Of a DNA stretch of 64,000 nucleotides, positions 1-9,924 are shown one piece after another. The position numbers and the translations under genes are program-made. Within the stretch, counting starts at the first letter, position 1; each line of letters opens with the position of its first letter. Under the pieces are notes generated by a model. The model was not told the origin of the DNA and made no database searches. It saw only the letters and a list, made by a program, of their open reading frames with translations. Source of the stretch: Patella vulgata (lineage: Eukaryota; Mollusca; Gastropoda; Patellidae); the NCBI RefSeq assembly GCF_932274485.2, contig NC_065886.2, positions 35,265,501-35,329,500 on the forward strand, written 5' to 3'.

Positions 1-135
1 TCCAATCTCGTGCGTTTTATCCGGGTCCTCCAGCTTCCCTACGCGCAAGCGAATTATTGAAATAAAATTGAACGATATGTTAGTCCCGAAATGACCTGGT
101 TTGTGTCGAGTGGACGTTAAACCCCACTTCTCGTC
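1..135 (+). repeat. SINE family 1, 3' half, cut by window edge
   Basis: This is the 3' half of a tRNA-derived SINE that recurs at least seven more times in the window. The shared body reads through CGGGTCCTCC, GCGCAAGCGAATTATTG and TGTCGAGTGGACGTTAAACC. The tRNA-like head would lie to the left of the window. Confidence 0.8.
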
Positions 136-366
136 CTCTATTGTAACCAGAAGTATGTTGACCAATACTTGATCAAAGTACACACTATAAATTAACTAAA
201 AATCAATGTCAGCATTTATTCAATTTTAAAAATAGCAAACATAGCAAGGTTTTGAGCTCATATTCCAAGAACACCAGCTCTAATACATATTGCTAGAACA
301 GAGACATAAATAGGTGCTCAGTGTCGCTTGTTTTACAATGGTGGTTGTAATGGCTGACCGTTACAT
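136..366. other. No recognisable feature
   Basis: AT-rich sequence without a convincing reading frame or repeat. Confidence 0.5.
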
Positions 367-475
367 TTAAAGGTACATTATGTAAGAGCCAATTCTGCCT
401 ATTGCAGTTCTATCTTTTGGCCTCTTATGTCATAAAAATTATTCATTAGACATTTATTCTCATAATCAACTCTAA
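367..475. repeat. MITE-A fragment (TTAA target)
   Basis: One end of the MITE-A family is present: TTAA followed by a GTACATTATGTAAGAG-type terminal repeat, then the family's inner sequence (CTATTGCAG, CATTAGACATTTATT, ATCAACTCT) as in the copy at 44888-45261. The other end is missing. TTAA targets are typical of piggyBac-like or Kolobok-like elements; there is no transposase to decide. Confidence 0.65.
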
Positions 476-537
476 AAAACATCGGATTGTGGTGTTTTTT
501 TATTGGACTGAAACATTTTCTTTTTTAAAACTATTTT

Positions 538-1740
538 AGCGAGAACTGTCGGCTCGATCTAAATTTGGGACTCTAGATTCAAACATTTCTCGGAGGGAGA
601 AGTCCATCCCAGAAATACTTATTCCAGCATTTTTGGCTTACCGGTTACTGGGTTGTAGTCATTTGAGTAATGGCGGCCACGCACATTTTGGGCGAAATTC
701 CCAAAATTGGATGGACCGTATCTCAGGAACTATTAGTCGGATCAAGCTAAAATTGGGAATATCAGCTTTTTCAACCATAATAAACATATAAACCAAATTT
801 CAGCAGAATCGAAGGGGGTGCGGTTTAACTCATTGGATGATAATTGACATGGAATGACCCAAACATGGACATTGAAAAAATCGAAAAAATTTTGAGATGA
901 CATGCGACAAGAATGGTTTTAACATATGCTAGAGACATTAGTACAAATTATAATTCCCCAAGTTTCAGATTTTTTAGATGCTTATCTACCGGGTTCTATC
1001 GGCTCGAGAATATGATTATTTACATAGATTGACCCAAATCACAGATTTTGAAAAAAAAAAATCGAAAAAATAAGTAAACGGCATGGGACAAGAATGGCTT
1101 TAACATATGTTGGAGACACTAGTACAAACTATTATCACACAAAGTTTCAGATTTTTAGGTGCTCATTTACTGGGTTCTATCGGCTCGAAAATACGAGGCA
1201 ATATTCGAAAATTTCTGTCTCAAACCATATTCCAGGGCAATTGTCTGGGAATTTAGTGAAGACTGTTGGCGTTTTCATATGTTTTTCATGTAGTACTACC
1301 GGCAATCTCTGAATAGGCGAAGATTTGGGTCTATATCTATTACTTAGTATCTCCTGGGGCACTACAAAATCCAGAAAATAACCAATCACACCACATTTTT
1401 GTCGGTTTTTATGACAAAGTAGCATGCAAACCATACTACTCACATTGATACATATTTTGTTACGAAAACTCATCGGTAACTCATGGAACTCAAATGCCCG
1501 TATCTCAGTCACTTTCAGCATTGCACAGTTTGTAGTTTTTTACATGTACAATAACATATATTTTTTCCAGATTTTCCACCCTTGGCCCACTTGACATGTA
1601 TTGACCCAACTATAAGAATATTATACTGATTTTCTATAAGACATAAAGTAAGTATTTAAAAAGATGGTTTTTGCCATGAACAAATCTGACTAATAGTACA
1701 TTTTTTAATATGTTATTTTGAAAAGCCAAACGGTATGCGA
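538..1740. repeat. Diverged tandem repeat, ~183-bp unit, and flanking AT-rich DNA
   Basis: The block near 897 (GCGACAAGAATGGTTTTAAC) recurs near 1080, giving a period of about 183 bp. Each unit contains CGGGTTCTATCGGCTCGA, a TTGACCCAAA block and AAAAAATCGAAAAAAT. Two fairly clear units and flanking partial ones are visible between about 730 and 1200. The remainder to 1740 has only short, unconvincing reading frames. Confidence 0.6.
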
Positions 1741-1779
1741 AGGATTTTAGCGCCCTACTGGGCTAATAAAGCAATTGAA

Positions 1780-2060
1780 CGATGTTTAACTTCCTACTGT
1801 TGCTCCGAATTGGCTAATGAAGAAAGGAATACGCTATGCGGTGTGCTATGAGGGATAATTTGCCCAGGCAGCGGCCTATCCTTATTTAGTTTACGTACAG
1901 CGGTCTACTCTTATTTTCTTTAGGCACGACTGACAAGGAGAAGTCACGCCCGAACATCCCTAGGAAATGTCCCCGCCAACACAGGGATCGAGCAAGCGCC
2001 TTACTCACCGAGCTACCGCGACTCTTGTTTTATCCGACACCACCTGCAAGAGGACTGGCA
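1780..2060 (-). repeat. SINE family 2 copy, diverged
   Basis: A minus-oriented copy of the second SINE family, recognised from GTTTAAC..CCTACTGTT, GGCTAATGAAG, GTGTGCTATGAGGGA and a tRNA-like head at the right end (rc of CTTACTCACCGAGCTACC). It is interrupted or rearranged in the middle. Confidence 0.65.
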
Positions 2061-2189
2061 TTATTGTCACAAAACCTGCGACGAGAACAGTAGTCTCCAC
2101 CCTATACACTCGAGTGAATTATTGGAAGGGTTACCATTCGGAACACAGTGTTTTGCGTTCCCAGTCGTTTTTCGCGTAATATGTTTAAG

Positions 2190-2400
2190 GTGGACATAGA
2201 GATGAACATCCACTCGATACAAACTAGGTTATTTCGGACTACATATGGTTCAATTTTATTTTAATAATGCGTTTGCGCATAACGGTCTTTAGCAGAAGGG
2301 GGAAACCGGCAGACCCGGAGAAAACCCACGGGGTTAGGCATGCTACCCTACTCCTTGCCACGCGCAAGTCTTAGATCGAGAGCCGATTTGCATACAGGGC
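2190..2400 (-). repeat. SINE family 1 copy, diverged
   Basis: Carries CCACTCGATACAAACTAGG, CATATGGTTCAATTTTATTT, GACCCGGAGAAAACCCACG and CCTACTCCTTGCCACG of the family-1 body in minus orientation. The tRNA-like head is lost or rearranged. Confidence 0.7.
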
Positions 2401-2469
2401 AATATTTGTAATACAAGCCAATAGTGAGGCTGATGTCCCCCGCCGAAATCCCAAAATAAATAGATGACA

Positions 2470-3360
2470 CATATTAATTAATCGCACATTTATTTTTTAC
2501 AAAAGTATCAAGAAATCAAACTGATTATCAACTATACACTAAGTTTCACCACACTCTATCAGATAGAATCAAGTTATCTTGTCTCAAAGCATCGGTCAAT
2601 GAAACTGCTTAGCTCTGTTAATCATTGAACTTAGTCAAGACATCCACCTAATGAACATCTACATCAAGTTTAAACATTTACCTCAATTAAAAGCAGAGTT
2701 GTTGTGTTCCAAAGTCTTGGCGAATCAAATTGCTTATTATTCCTTAGCCTAAGCAGAAAATCCCCATCATCGAACTTAGTCATGGTAATGATATAATGAA
2801 TCTATACTCGGAGTTTCATCAATCCCAAAGCATAAACCAATTAGATTGCTTATCTATGCTTACAGTAAGCAGACAATATTTATCATCGAACTCCACCAAG
2901 GCATTCACCTAATGAACGCCTACACCAAGTTTGAACATTCTACCTCAATTAGAAGGAGAGTTATTGTATTCCAAAGTCTCGACCAACCAAATTGTTTCTC
3001 GGTCTGCTTACCCAGCGCAGAAAGTTCTTATTATCAAACTTAGTCAAGGTATTGATGCGATAAAACCATATACCAAGTGTCCTCACTCTCACTTAATTAG
3101 GACTAAAGTTATCGTGTCCCAAAGCATCAACCAATCAAATTGCTTATCTCTGCTTACCCGAAGCAGAAAATTCTCATCTTCGAACTCATTCAAGGCATTC
3201 ACCTAATAAACACCTATGCCAAGACTGAACATTCTAGCTCAATTAGGAGAGTTATTGTGTCCCAAAAAGTGTGACGGACGGACGGACGGACGGACAGAAA
3301 TACAGAGAGACAGACGGACGAACACAATTTAATAGTCCCCTGCTTTCTTCGAAAGGCGGA
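2470..3360. repeat. Diverged tandem repeats (~150 bp) ending in a GGAC-rich tract
   Basis: About five diverged units, each with CACCTAATGAAC, ACCAAGTTTGAACATTCTA, CCTCAATTAGAAG, a TGTGTCCCAAAG block and AAGCAGAAAAT. The array ends in an imperfect (GGAC)n tract at about 3273-3325. Related units recur at 41100-42240, where they again end near a GACGGACG tract. Short reading frames inside are repeat-derived. Confidence 0.65.
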
Positions 3361-3919
3361 GGACAAAAACAAAAAGTACTATGGTGTATGGCATAATAAA
3401 TAAATCTGAATACGGAATATATTATAATACTGACTCACCTTGTGGATGTCTTCTTCCCTCTTTGTACGATAAGGTAACTGCTGTAAAATGGACGATTTCA
3501 GATGATCTTATATAGATCACAACTTGCTAAATAATTGCTGTTTTAATTATGAAAAAAAAAACCATCACAGGTTTCTTGTTTGTTTTGCAGCTGTTTGATA
3601 GAATATTTGTGTAACAGATTGTATTTTTATTTTTAAATTCACCATTTTATTAAACAAACAGGACACAAACACGAAATTTGACAGGGACACGCCTACAGTT
3701 TTCATTTTAAGTGTGAGAACCTAGGGCAATATTGTTACCACGTGTGTATGTGTTATATGCGTTTTATATTTTTCTCGATTGCCAACAACAAAAGAGTAAG
3801 AATGGACGAAATGATGTAAAATGCCACGGCAGCACCAACCTGGTCAAACATACAGTGACGAGCTAATTGTAATCACAAAATATTTTATATACATAAATAA
3901 AAACAAATATCATAGACTA
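3361..3919. other. No recognisable feature
   Basis: AT-rich non-coding sequence; no reading frame or repeat could be assigned. Confidence 0.5.
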
Positions 3920-4296
3920 TTAAAGATGCATTATGTAAGATTTAGATAAAGAGCTGACCATTCGTGCTATAATTGTTCCCAAATAGATAATTCAAAATTA
4001 ATACATTGAAAATTTCATTCAAATTCCTTTAATCTGAGCGATGTTATCACCGTTTGAAATTCTGGCTTAGATTGTCTATTATTGTTACCTGTTAATATTG
4101 GCTCAGTCACGTTGCTCCATTTCTAAATTAAATCATTAAATATCTATCTATCGTAATCTGTTTACATTGCAAGTTCCTATGGTCGCATGTCGTGTAAATA
4201 TAATTACGGTCTAAATAATATTTCATATATCATTTGAAGCCAAAATAATAATAAAAAAAAATAGGTAGATTTGGCTCTTACATAATGCATCTTTAA
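3920..4296. mobile_element. MITE-A, complete copy
   Basis: The element is bounded by TTAA on both sides and has inverted ends AGATGCATTATGTAAGA and TCTTACATAATGCATCT. At about 377 bp it is too short to encode a transposase. Other copies or fragments lie at 367, 9236, 12430, 14652-15390, 44888-45261 and 63105-63796. Confidence 0.85.
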
Positions 4297-4329
4297 ATAA
4301 AATTTCAAACACATATCACATTATTTTAG

Positions 4330-4650
4330 GTATATAAATATTACAAATCGAAAAAATGAAAAACAGCGACCTCTACCGCAGCAGCAATTCCTGGACGGAG
4401 TAGGATCTCAGACTAGACAGCCCACAGACGGCTACGTGGAACCGGATTACGAGCCAGACGTCCCGTTAATTTGAAATACTCCGACACCGTCAAATCCGAC
4501 TTCAATGGGTTCAGGCATACAGGGTATGGCCACAGCAACGCTGGAGAACAGTTTGGTTCAGCGAAGAGTCGCGGTTCCTGTTGCAACGAGGCAATGGTAG
4601 AGCGAGTGTATACCGACGACGAAATGTCACTATGCGTTTCTTTTTTTTTT
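4330..4650 (+). pseudogene. Tc1-like transposase relic
   Basis: Around 4553-4625 the plus strand translates as a Tc1 motif SEESRFLLQRGNGRASVYRR, matching the first catalytic-Asp region (DESRF) and the YRRRNE block of Tc1 transposases. Upstream (4370-4470) are further weak fragments in other frames. No terminal repeats were found and most of the gene is missing. A poly-T run follows at 4639. Confidence 0.6.
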
Positions 4651-4864
4651 TTGAAGAGTATACAAATGTAGCAGGGTTTCCTTAAGCAATGATGGAAACG
4701 CCTGTTGGGGTTTTAGCAGGTGGATCTATTAAAAAAGGATAATTATCACAAGTATACACTCTGCAATATACAAAGAAAGATGCAAATAGCTTGCATATGG
4801 AATATTATGGAATTAATAAGAAATGTGATCATACAACTCCTGTTTTATATAATTTAACTTTATA

Positions 4865-5075
4865 CGGCTGGTCGAACTACTACATTCCCGAGTACACATT
4901 GGCGTGCACGTAAAAGATCCATTGACAGTTGGAATTCGATATGAAGAGTAGACCGTAGTGCCGCTGTCCGGGCAAAATTTCCCTCATAGCACACTGTATG
5001 GCGTATGCCCGTCTTCATTAGCCCAGTTCGGTGCAAAACAGTAGGACGTTAAACCCCATTTCATTTCGAACATTA
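4865..5075 (+). repeat. SINE family 2, 3' part
   Basis: Recognised from GTACACATTGGCGTGCACG, GACAGTTGGAATTCGATAT, CCGCTGTCCGGGCAAAATTT and GGACGTTAAACCCCATTTCA. The tRNA-like head is absent, so this is 5'-truncated. Confidence 0.8.
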
Positions 5076-5186
5076 CGTACATCGGATAAACTATTTATAA
5101 AGCTCACAAATGTTCAACTACTCTCTTATGATCAGCGATCTTTTAGTTTCCAAGCACCTGGTTTTATGGAATAATCTACCTTTAGC

Positions 5187-5540
5187 TTAAAGGCGCAATA
5201 CCACTCTTGTTGTAACTGAATAATGTGTCCCAATCTTTATTCTGGTCAACAAATTGTACTATTTTAGAATATTTCAATTAATTGATGATACAAATTTCAT
5301 CTTAACACACCTTATTTAAAAATTTGGAAAAATTCAACATAATGGTTTGAATCGTCTAACGTAAACCTTTTCAAATGAAACTTCGATTTAAAAATATTTT
5401 CGAACCCTCTGGACAAGTAAAATAGGATGTAATGGATAATTTACACAACAGGTAGGACACTTAAACATCTAGTACTTAGATAGAGATATTATTTATTTTC
5501 TGGAGCTTTCAAGCCAGCAAGAGTGTTATTGTCCCTTTAA
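5187..5540. mobile_element. MITE-B, complete copy (TTAA target)
   Basis: TTAA lies on both sides; inverted ends read AGGCGCAATACCACTCTTG and, at the right, CAAGAGTGTTATTGTCCCT. It is about 354 bp with no coding capacity. A second copy at 63419-63741 sits in a segmental duplication whose partner lacks it, which confirms TTAA as the target duplication. Confidence 0.85.
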
Positions 5541-5820
5541 CGATGCTTTACAACTTTATATTCTTTTAACTGATTGTGTGTATACAGCATTTAATATGTC
5601 CATAATTTTTCTTTATTTTTTTAAATTGTCTATTTTATGATTATATTGTCACTTTGTACAGCGCCATTGAACACGTGATGTGAAAGGGCGCACTAAGAAA
5701 ACGGATAGATTAAAGTAACAGAAAATGGCGACCCAGTTCCCATGAGAGGGGCACGGAATCTAGCTGGGGCTGGAGGTGTGCCAAGTAATGTTTTTTTAAA
5801 ATAAACAATTGTTAGTACAA
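5541..5820. other. No recognisable feature
   Basis: AT-rich sequence with no assignable gene or repeat. Confidence 0.5.
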
Positions 5821-5829
5821 GTACATTGT

Positions 5830-6045
5830 TAGTACAATTTTATTTCAATAAATCGCATTTATTTCAATAAATCGCATTTATTTCAATAAATCGCATTTAT
5901 TTCAATAAATCGCATTTATTTCAATAATTCGCGTCCCATCTCCTTGTCACGTACAAACGGGGAATCGAAACCGCGCCACTTGACTCAATGTCAGGCCTTA
6001 TGATACAAGGCGCACACGTTAATCATTCGGCCACACATTTTTACA
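5830..6045 (-). repeat. SINE family 1 with internal 19-bp tandem expansion
   Basis: The head-side sequence is clear on the minus strand (GATACAAGGCGCACACG and ATTCGGCCA are the reverse of a tRNA A-box region, and GGGGAATCGAAACC of a B box). The central body is replaced by about five copies of a 19-bp unit, TTTATTTCAATAAATCGCA, at 5839-5934, derived from the SINE's own ATTTCAATAATTCGC block. Confidence 0.8.
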
Positions 6046-6640
6046 ATAAGCTCCATTACTGATAGAGTATATTATTATATTACAGTAATACACGATTATG
6101 ATGCGCTGTTCTTTGTAACAAGGTTAGCTGGCATGTGAAGTTTGAAAAAGAAACGGAGTTTAGTGAGACCATAACTTTTATAAATACACTAACAGATCAA
6201 AATCGTCACTTTATATACATAATGTGTATGTATCGGTTAAAATTGTTAGTAATAAGGCAGTAGTCATTTAGTAAGTGTTTTGTCACTAAGATGTTTGAAT
6301 GATATACACCACTATTGTCCAAATTTGTGTATTCAATATTGATGGGTGTTATAATTAGTCACGCTTTTACACTAGTAGTGACATCTTTTACAGCTAGTTA
6401 TACACACCTGCCAATTAATGACAACTGTATAATTCTTAACCACTTTCTATACATACTAATCATTAGTTTATAATCATGGCCACTTATATGATTTAAATAA
6501 TGACAAGAATTGTCATTACTAAAAGACCCAGTTTCATAAGTCAATGGTATCAGATTAGCAGTGATATAAGACTTGCTTCTGTGAAGAAATGAGTAACTAA
6601 CGTAAGATCGGTTGGTCGAGAAACCATAAACATGGGTATA
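6046..6640. other. No recognisable feature; 3' flank of lectin gene
   Basis: AT-rich sequence beyond the likely 3' end of the lectin/PAN gene. Reading frames here show no domain, signal peptide or splice context. Confidence 0.5.
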
Positions 6641-6641
6641 T

Positions 6642-6652
6642 TTTATTTTATT
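6642..6652 (-). terminator. Overlapping AATAAA polyadenylation signals of lectin gene
   Basis: Two overlapping AATAAA hexamers on the minus strand lie about 100 nt downstream of the stop codon at 6752. Confidence 0.6.
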
Positions 6653-6751
6653 CTGATTTAATTTCAAAACTGTAACAATTTCCCATTTTACATATTCTAT
6701 GTGTCATTCGTCATCCTGTATGACGTTCACTAACCGATATTACATTCCTTA

Positions 6752-7002
6752 TCATCTTTCAACAGCTTCAAAAACCTGGTTGCCTGGATCTACCAATGAG
6801 AGGTCCGCATTCAATAAAGGTGTTATTAACTGGCAATTGTCATATTTGTGTAAGGTATTATACACGTAACCAATACATGTTTGATACTTTACACATTCAA
6901 TTTGACAGGTTATTCGATTTCGAGCCGTATACACCTCGTAAAGTTCACCATCATTGAATAGTTGATTGGGTCGACGAGCAAAGGTTACTTGTACTACTGG
7001 AA
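6752..7002 (-). CDS. Lectin/PAN exon 4: PAN/apple-like domain and stop
   Basis: The acceptor follows TTTCTGTTCCAG; a second AG six bases downstream would remove two residues in frame. Encodes about 82 residues with Cys spacing C-x3-C-x5-C and a later C in KYDNCQL, then ends FEAVER-stop. The pattern ARNRITCQIECVKYQTCIGY resembles molluscan PAN/apple domains. Only 48 bp separate this exon from a Tc1 insertion in the intron. Confidence 0.75.
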
Positions 7003-9883
7003 CTGGAACAGAAACACACATCATTAAATAAATATACATGTATATATATACTATTCAAAAAAAGTAGGGGATATTTGATTTTTAAGTGTTATTAAAGTCA
7101 CCTAATGAAACTGACGAAGAAACAAATGACAAAATGAAATGAAGTTCACATTCATCGATTTATTCCAAATGATCGTTAGACTAAGTAAGGCACAGACTGA
7201 CCATTATAAGGGTAAAATGATACCCGGGGTCAAACAGCAAAGTTACCACAGCATCACAACCAAGTCAGTAACGGGTAAATCCTCCTCTGTTTGCCAAACA
7301 AGCATTGATCCGACGTGGCATACTCCTAATGAGACGTCTAAGGTCATTTTGGTCCAGATTGTCATATTCCTGTTGCAACGCAGCAGCAAGTTCTTGGACA
7401 TTGGCAGGACGTTGTTGACGTTGACGTAACCTCTGTCCATGCATGTCCCAGACATGCTCGATGGGGGAGAGGTCGGGACTCAGTGCTGGCCAAGGTAATG
7501 TGGTGATGTTCTGTTGTTGGAGGTAACCTGTAACGATCCTGGCCCTGTGACATCTTGCGTTGTCATCCTGGAAGATGAAACGGCGGCCATGACGTCGTGC
7601 GAACGGCACAACATGGACTGCCAAGATGTTGTCCCGGTAGTACTGGCCTGTAACACGCCCTGCAACAACATGTAAAGCCGTTCTTCCAGCAACAGTGATG
7701 CCTCCCCACACCATAACAGAACCACCCCCAAATCGATCATGTCTGATGATGTTAACGTCTTGGAAGCGCTCGTTTCGACGACGCCACACCCTCCTACGTC
7801 TGTCCAAAAAATCAACAGTGAACCTTGACTCATCTGAAAACATCACATTGCTCCAGCGTCGATTATCCCAGTGTTGACGATCCCTACACCAACGACGTCT
7901 TGCCTGAATGTGATGATCTCTCAAACAAGGGATCACGCGAGGACGTCGGGCGCGAAGGTGACCCCTATGCAGTCGATTCCGAATCGTCTGGCCACTCACT
8001 CTCACACCAGTGTCTGTTTGAAGACGAGCGCTGATCTGATTTGCTGTGATGACACGATTTCTCAAGGCCAAGGTACGGATAAATCGATCCTGGGCTTGAG
8101 TTGTCGCCCTTGGTCGACCTGAGCGTGGTCTGTCCTGTACAGATTGTGTATCACGGTATCTGGACCATAGCCTGGTTATGACAGACTGAGAAACATTCAT
8201 CGTCCGCGCCACAACCGCCTGTGTTGTGCCGATCTGTAGCATGCCAAGGGCACGTAACCTTTCATTTTGGGTAAGCCGACGCATATCAAAATTTGTTTTC
8301 TGGTCACTAAAACAATTAAACTGATGTTTCCACCCTGGAATTCAATGCCACAATGACTGTAACATTCAAAGTCAGAGTCGTGCAAATCTTGGGTTGGACC
8401 CCCATGATGATCCCAAGCATCACCTGCATTCCATGCGGTAGCTATTGGTGCGTTTGGGCGTCACATGTAACTGGAAATGTTTCTTCTGTTAGGTTTTATA
8501 GTGACTTTTTTCGTAGTCATTTGCATATTTTAGTATTATGCCCCCAAAATCAAATATCCCCTACTTTTTTTGAATAGTATATGTTCAATAAAAGTATATT
8601 GACTAAATGAACTCCTAGAGTGGGGAGTGGCATCACATGTTTATTCAGTCCTAATGCAAATATCAAAGCTGATAGAGAAATTCTATGAAGTCTAGATGAA
8701 CTCCTCGAATAAGAAGTGACATCAGATGTTAATTCAGCCCCAAAAGAAAATATCAAAACAATGTAATCAATCTAAACGAAGAAACATATGTTTAGATTTA
8801 CACACCAAACCGGGATTAATTTCTAAAAGTTTATTTACATGTTAATATTGTGCTGTGGTAAATAGGTCTATTACCATTGCACGATTTAGCTATATAGCTT
8901 GGCAGCATGGAACCTGGGGCCTCAAGATCTAGGGGACCCCCGTTTAAGGTGTATAGCAGAAATGAAAAGGAGTTGAACGTCCTACTTTTCTGTAAGAATA
9001 GGGCCAACGTGTAGATGAGGCTTCGGTTTTCGTATCATCCGAACGACTAGACACTGTTCCTTACCACATGGTAAGCCTCTTCTCCTGCTACTCGGCTCGA
9101 AAGAACCAGAGACAGTACCCCATGTAGCAGTACTTAATTGACAATCAATACTGGTATTAAATCCAAATTAGCAACAACCTTGCATTAGGAATGACACAGT
9201 CTTACAAATGGTAAGCCATACCCTGACAGTTTTATTTAAGATGCATTATGCAAGATAAATCTGTCTAATGCAGGTCTTTTTCGGACTGCAAAATTTAATG
9301 TTATATCAATTATTATCAACTCTTTAGATCATCGGATGGCTGAGATATTGTATGGATTAAACCATCCGTGTCATGTAATCGGTTAACGTTAAAATGACTG
9401 TCAATCGTGACCTCGTTTATAATGGCAATGGCACTTAACAAAAAGTCGATGCAAATTTACCTCATAGCACATTGTATGGCGTAAGCCCGTCTTCATTAGT
9501 CGAGTCGATGCAGAAAAGTAGGACGTAAAACCCCGTTAACATTTCATTTAATGAACAAAAATGCACACTGACGTGTTTGATAAAGCTGACAGATATAGTT
9601 CTCTCTGTTGTAACACTCATCATCGTGCCACAATTTATCTTCTGTCATATGGACACAAGGTTGATCGTTTAAATTTATATCATCATTCGGTTGTTTTTTG
9701 GTTGAGTACCAATAAAAATATGTAGCAGCACTGCCATCGGGATTCATAAACACACGTGAGGTTTCCTGATCATTAATACCAATCCAGTATTTCACCGACC
9801 TATTAATATACAATATTGAATATAATAAAATGAGGTTTAACGTGATAAACGCGATCTTTGTAATATAATGTACGGGGGTATGT

Positions 9884-9924
<41 letters not shown>

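Noticed and set aside
7480-8122. Several 60-117-codon frames overlapping 7265-8284 in other frames
   Set aside because: They are shadows of the transposase gene.
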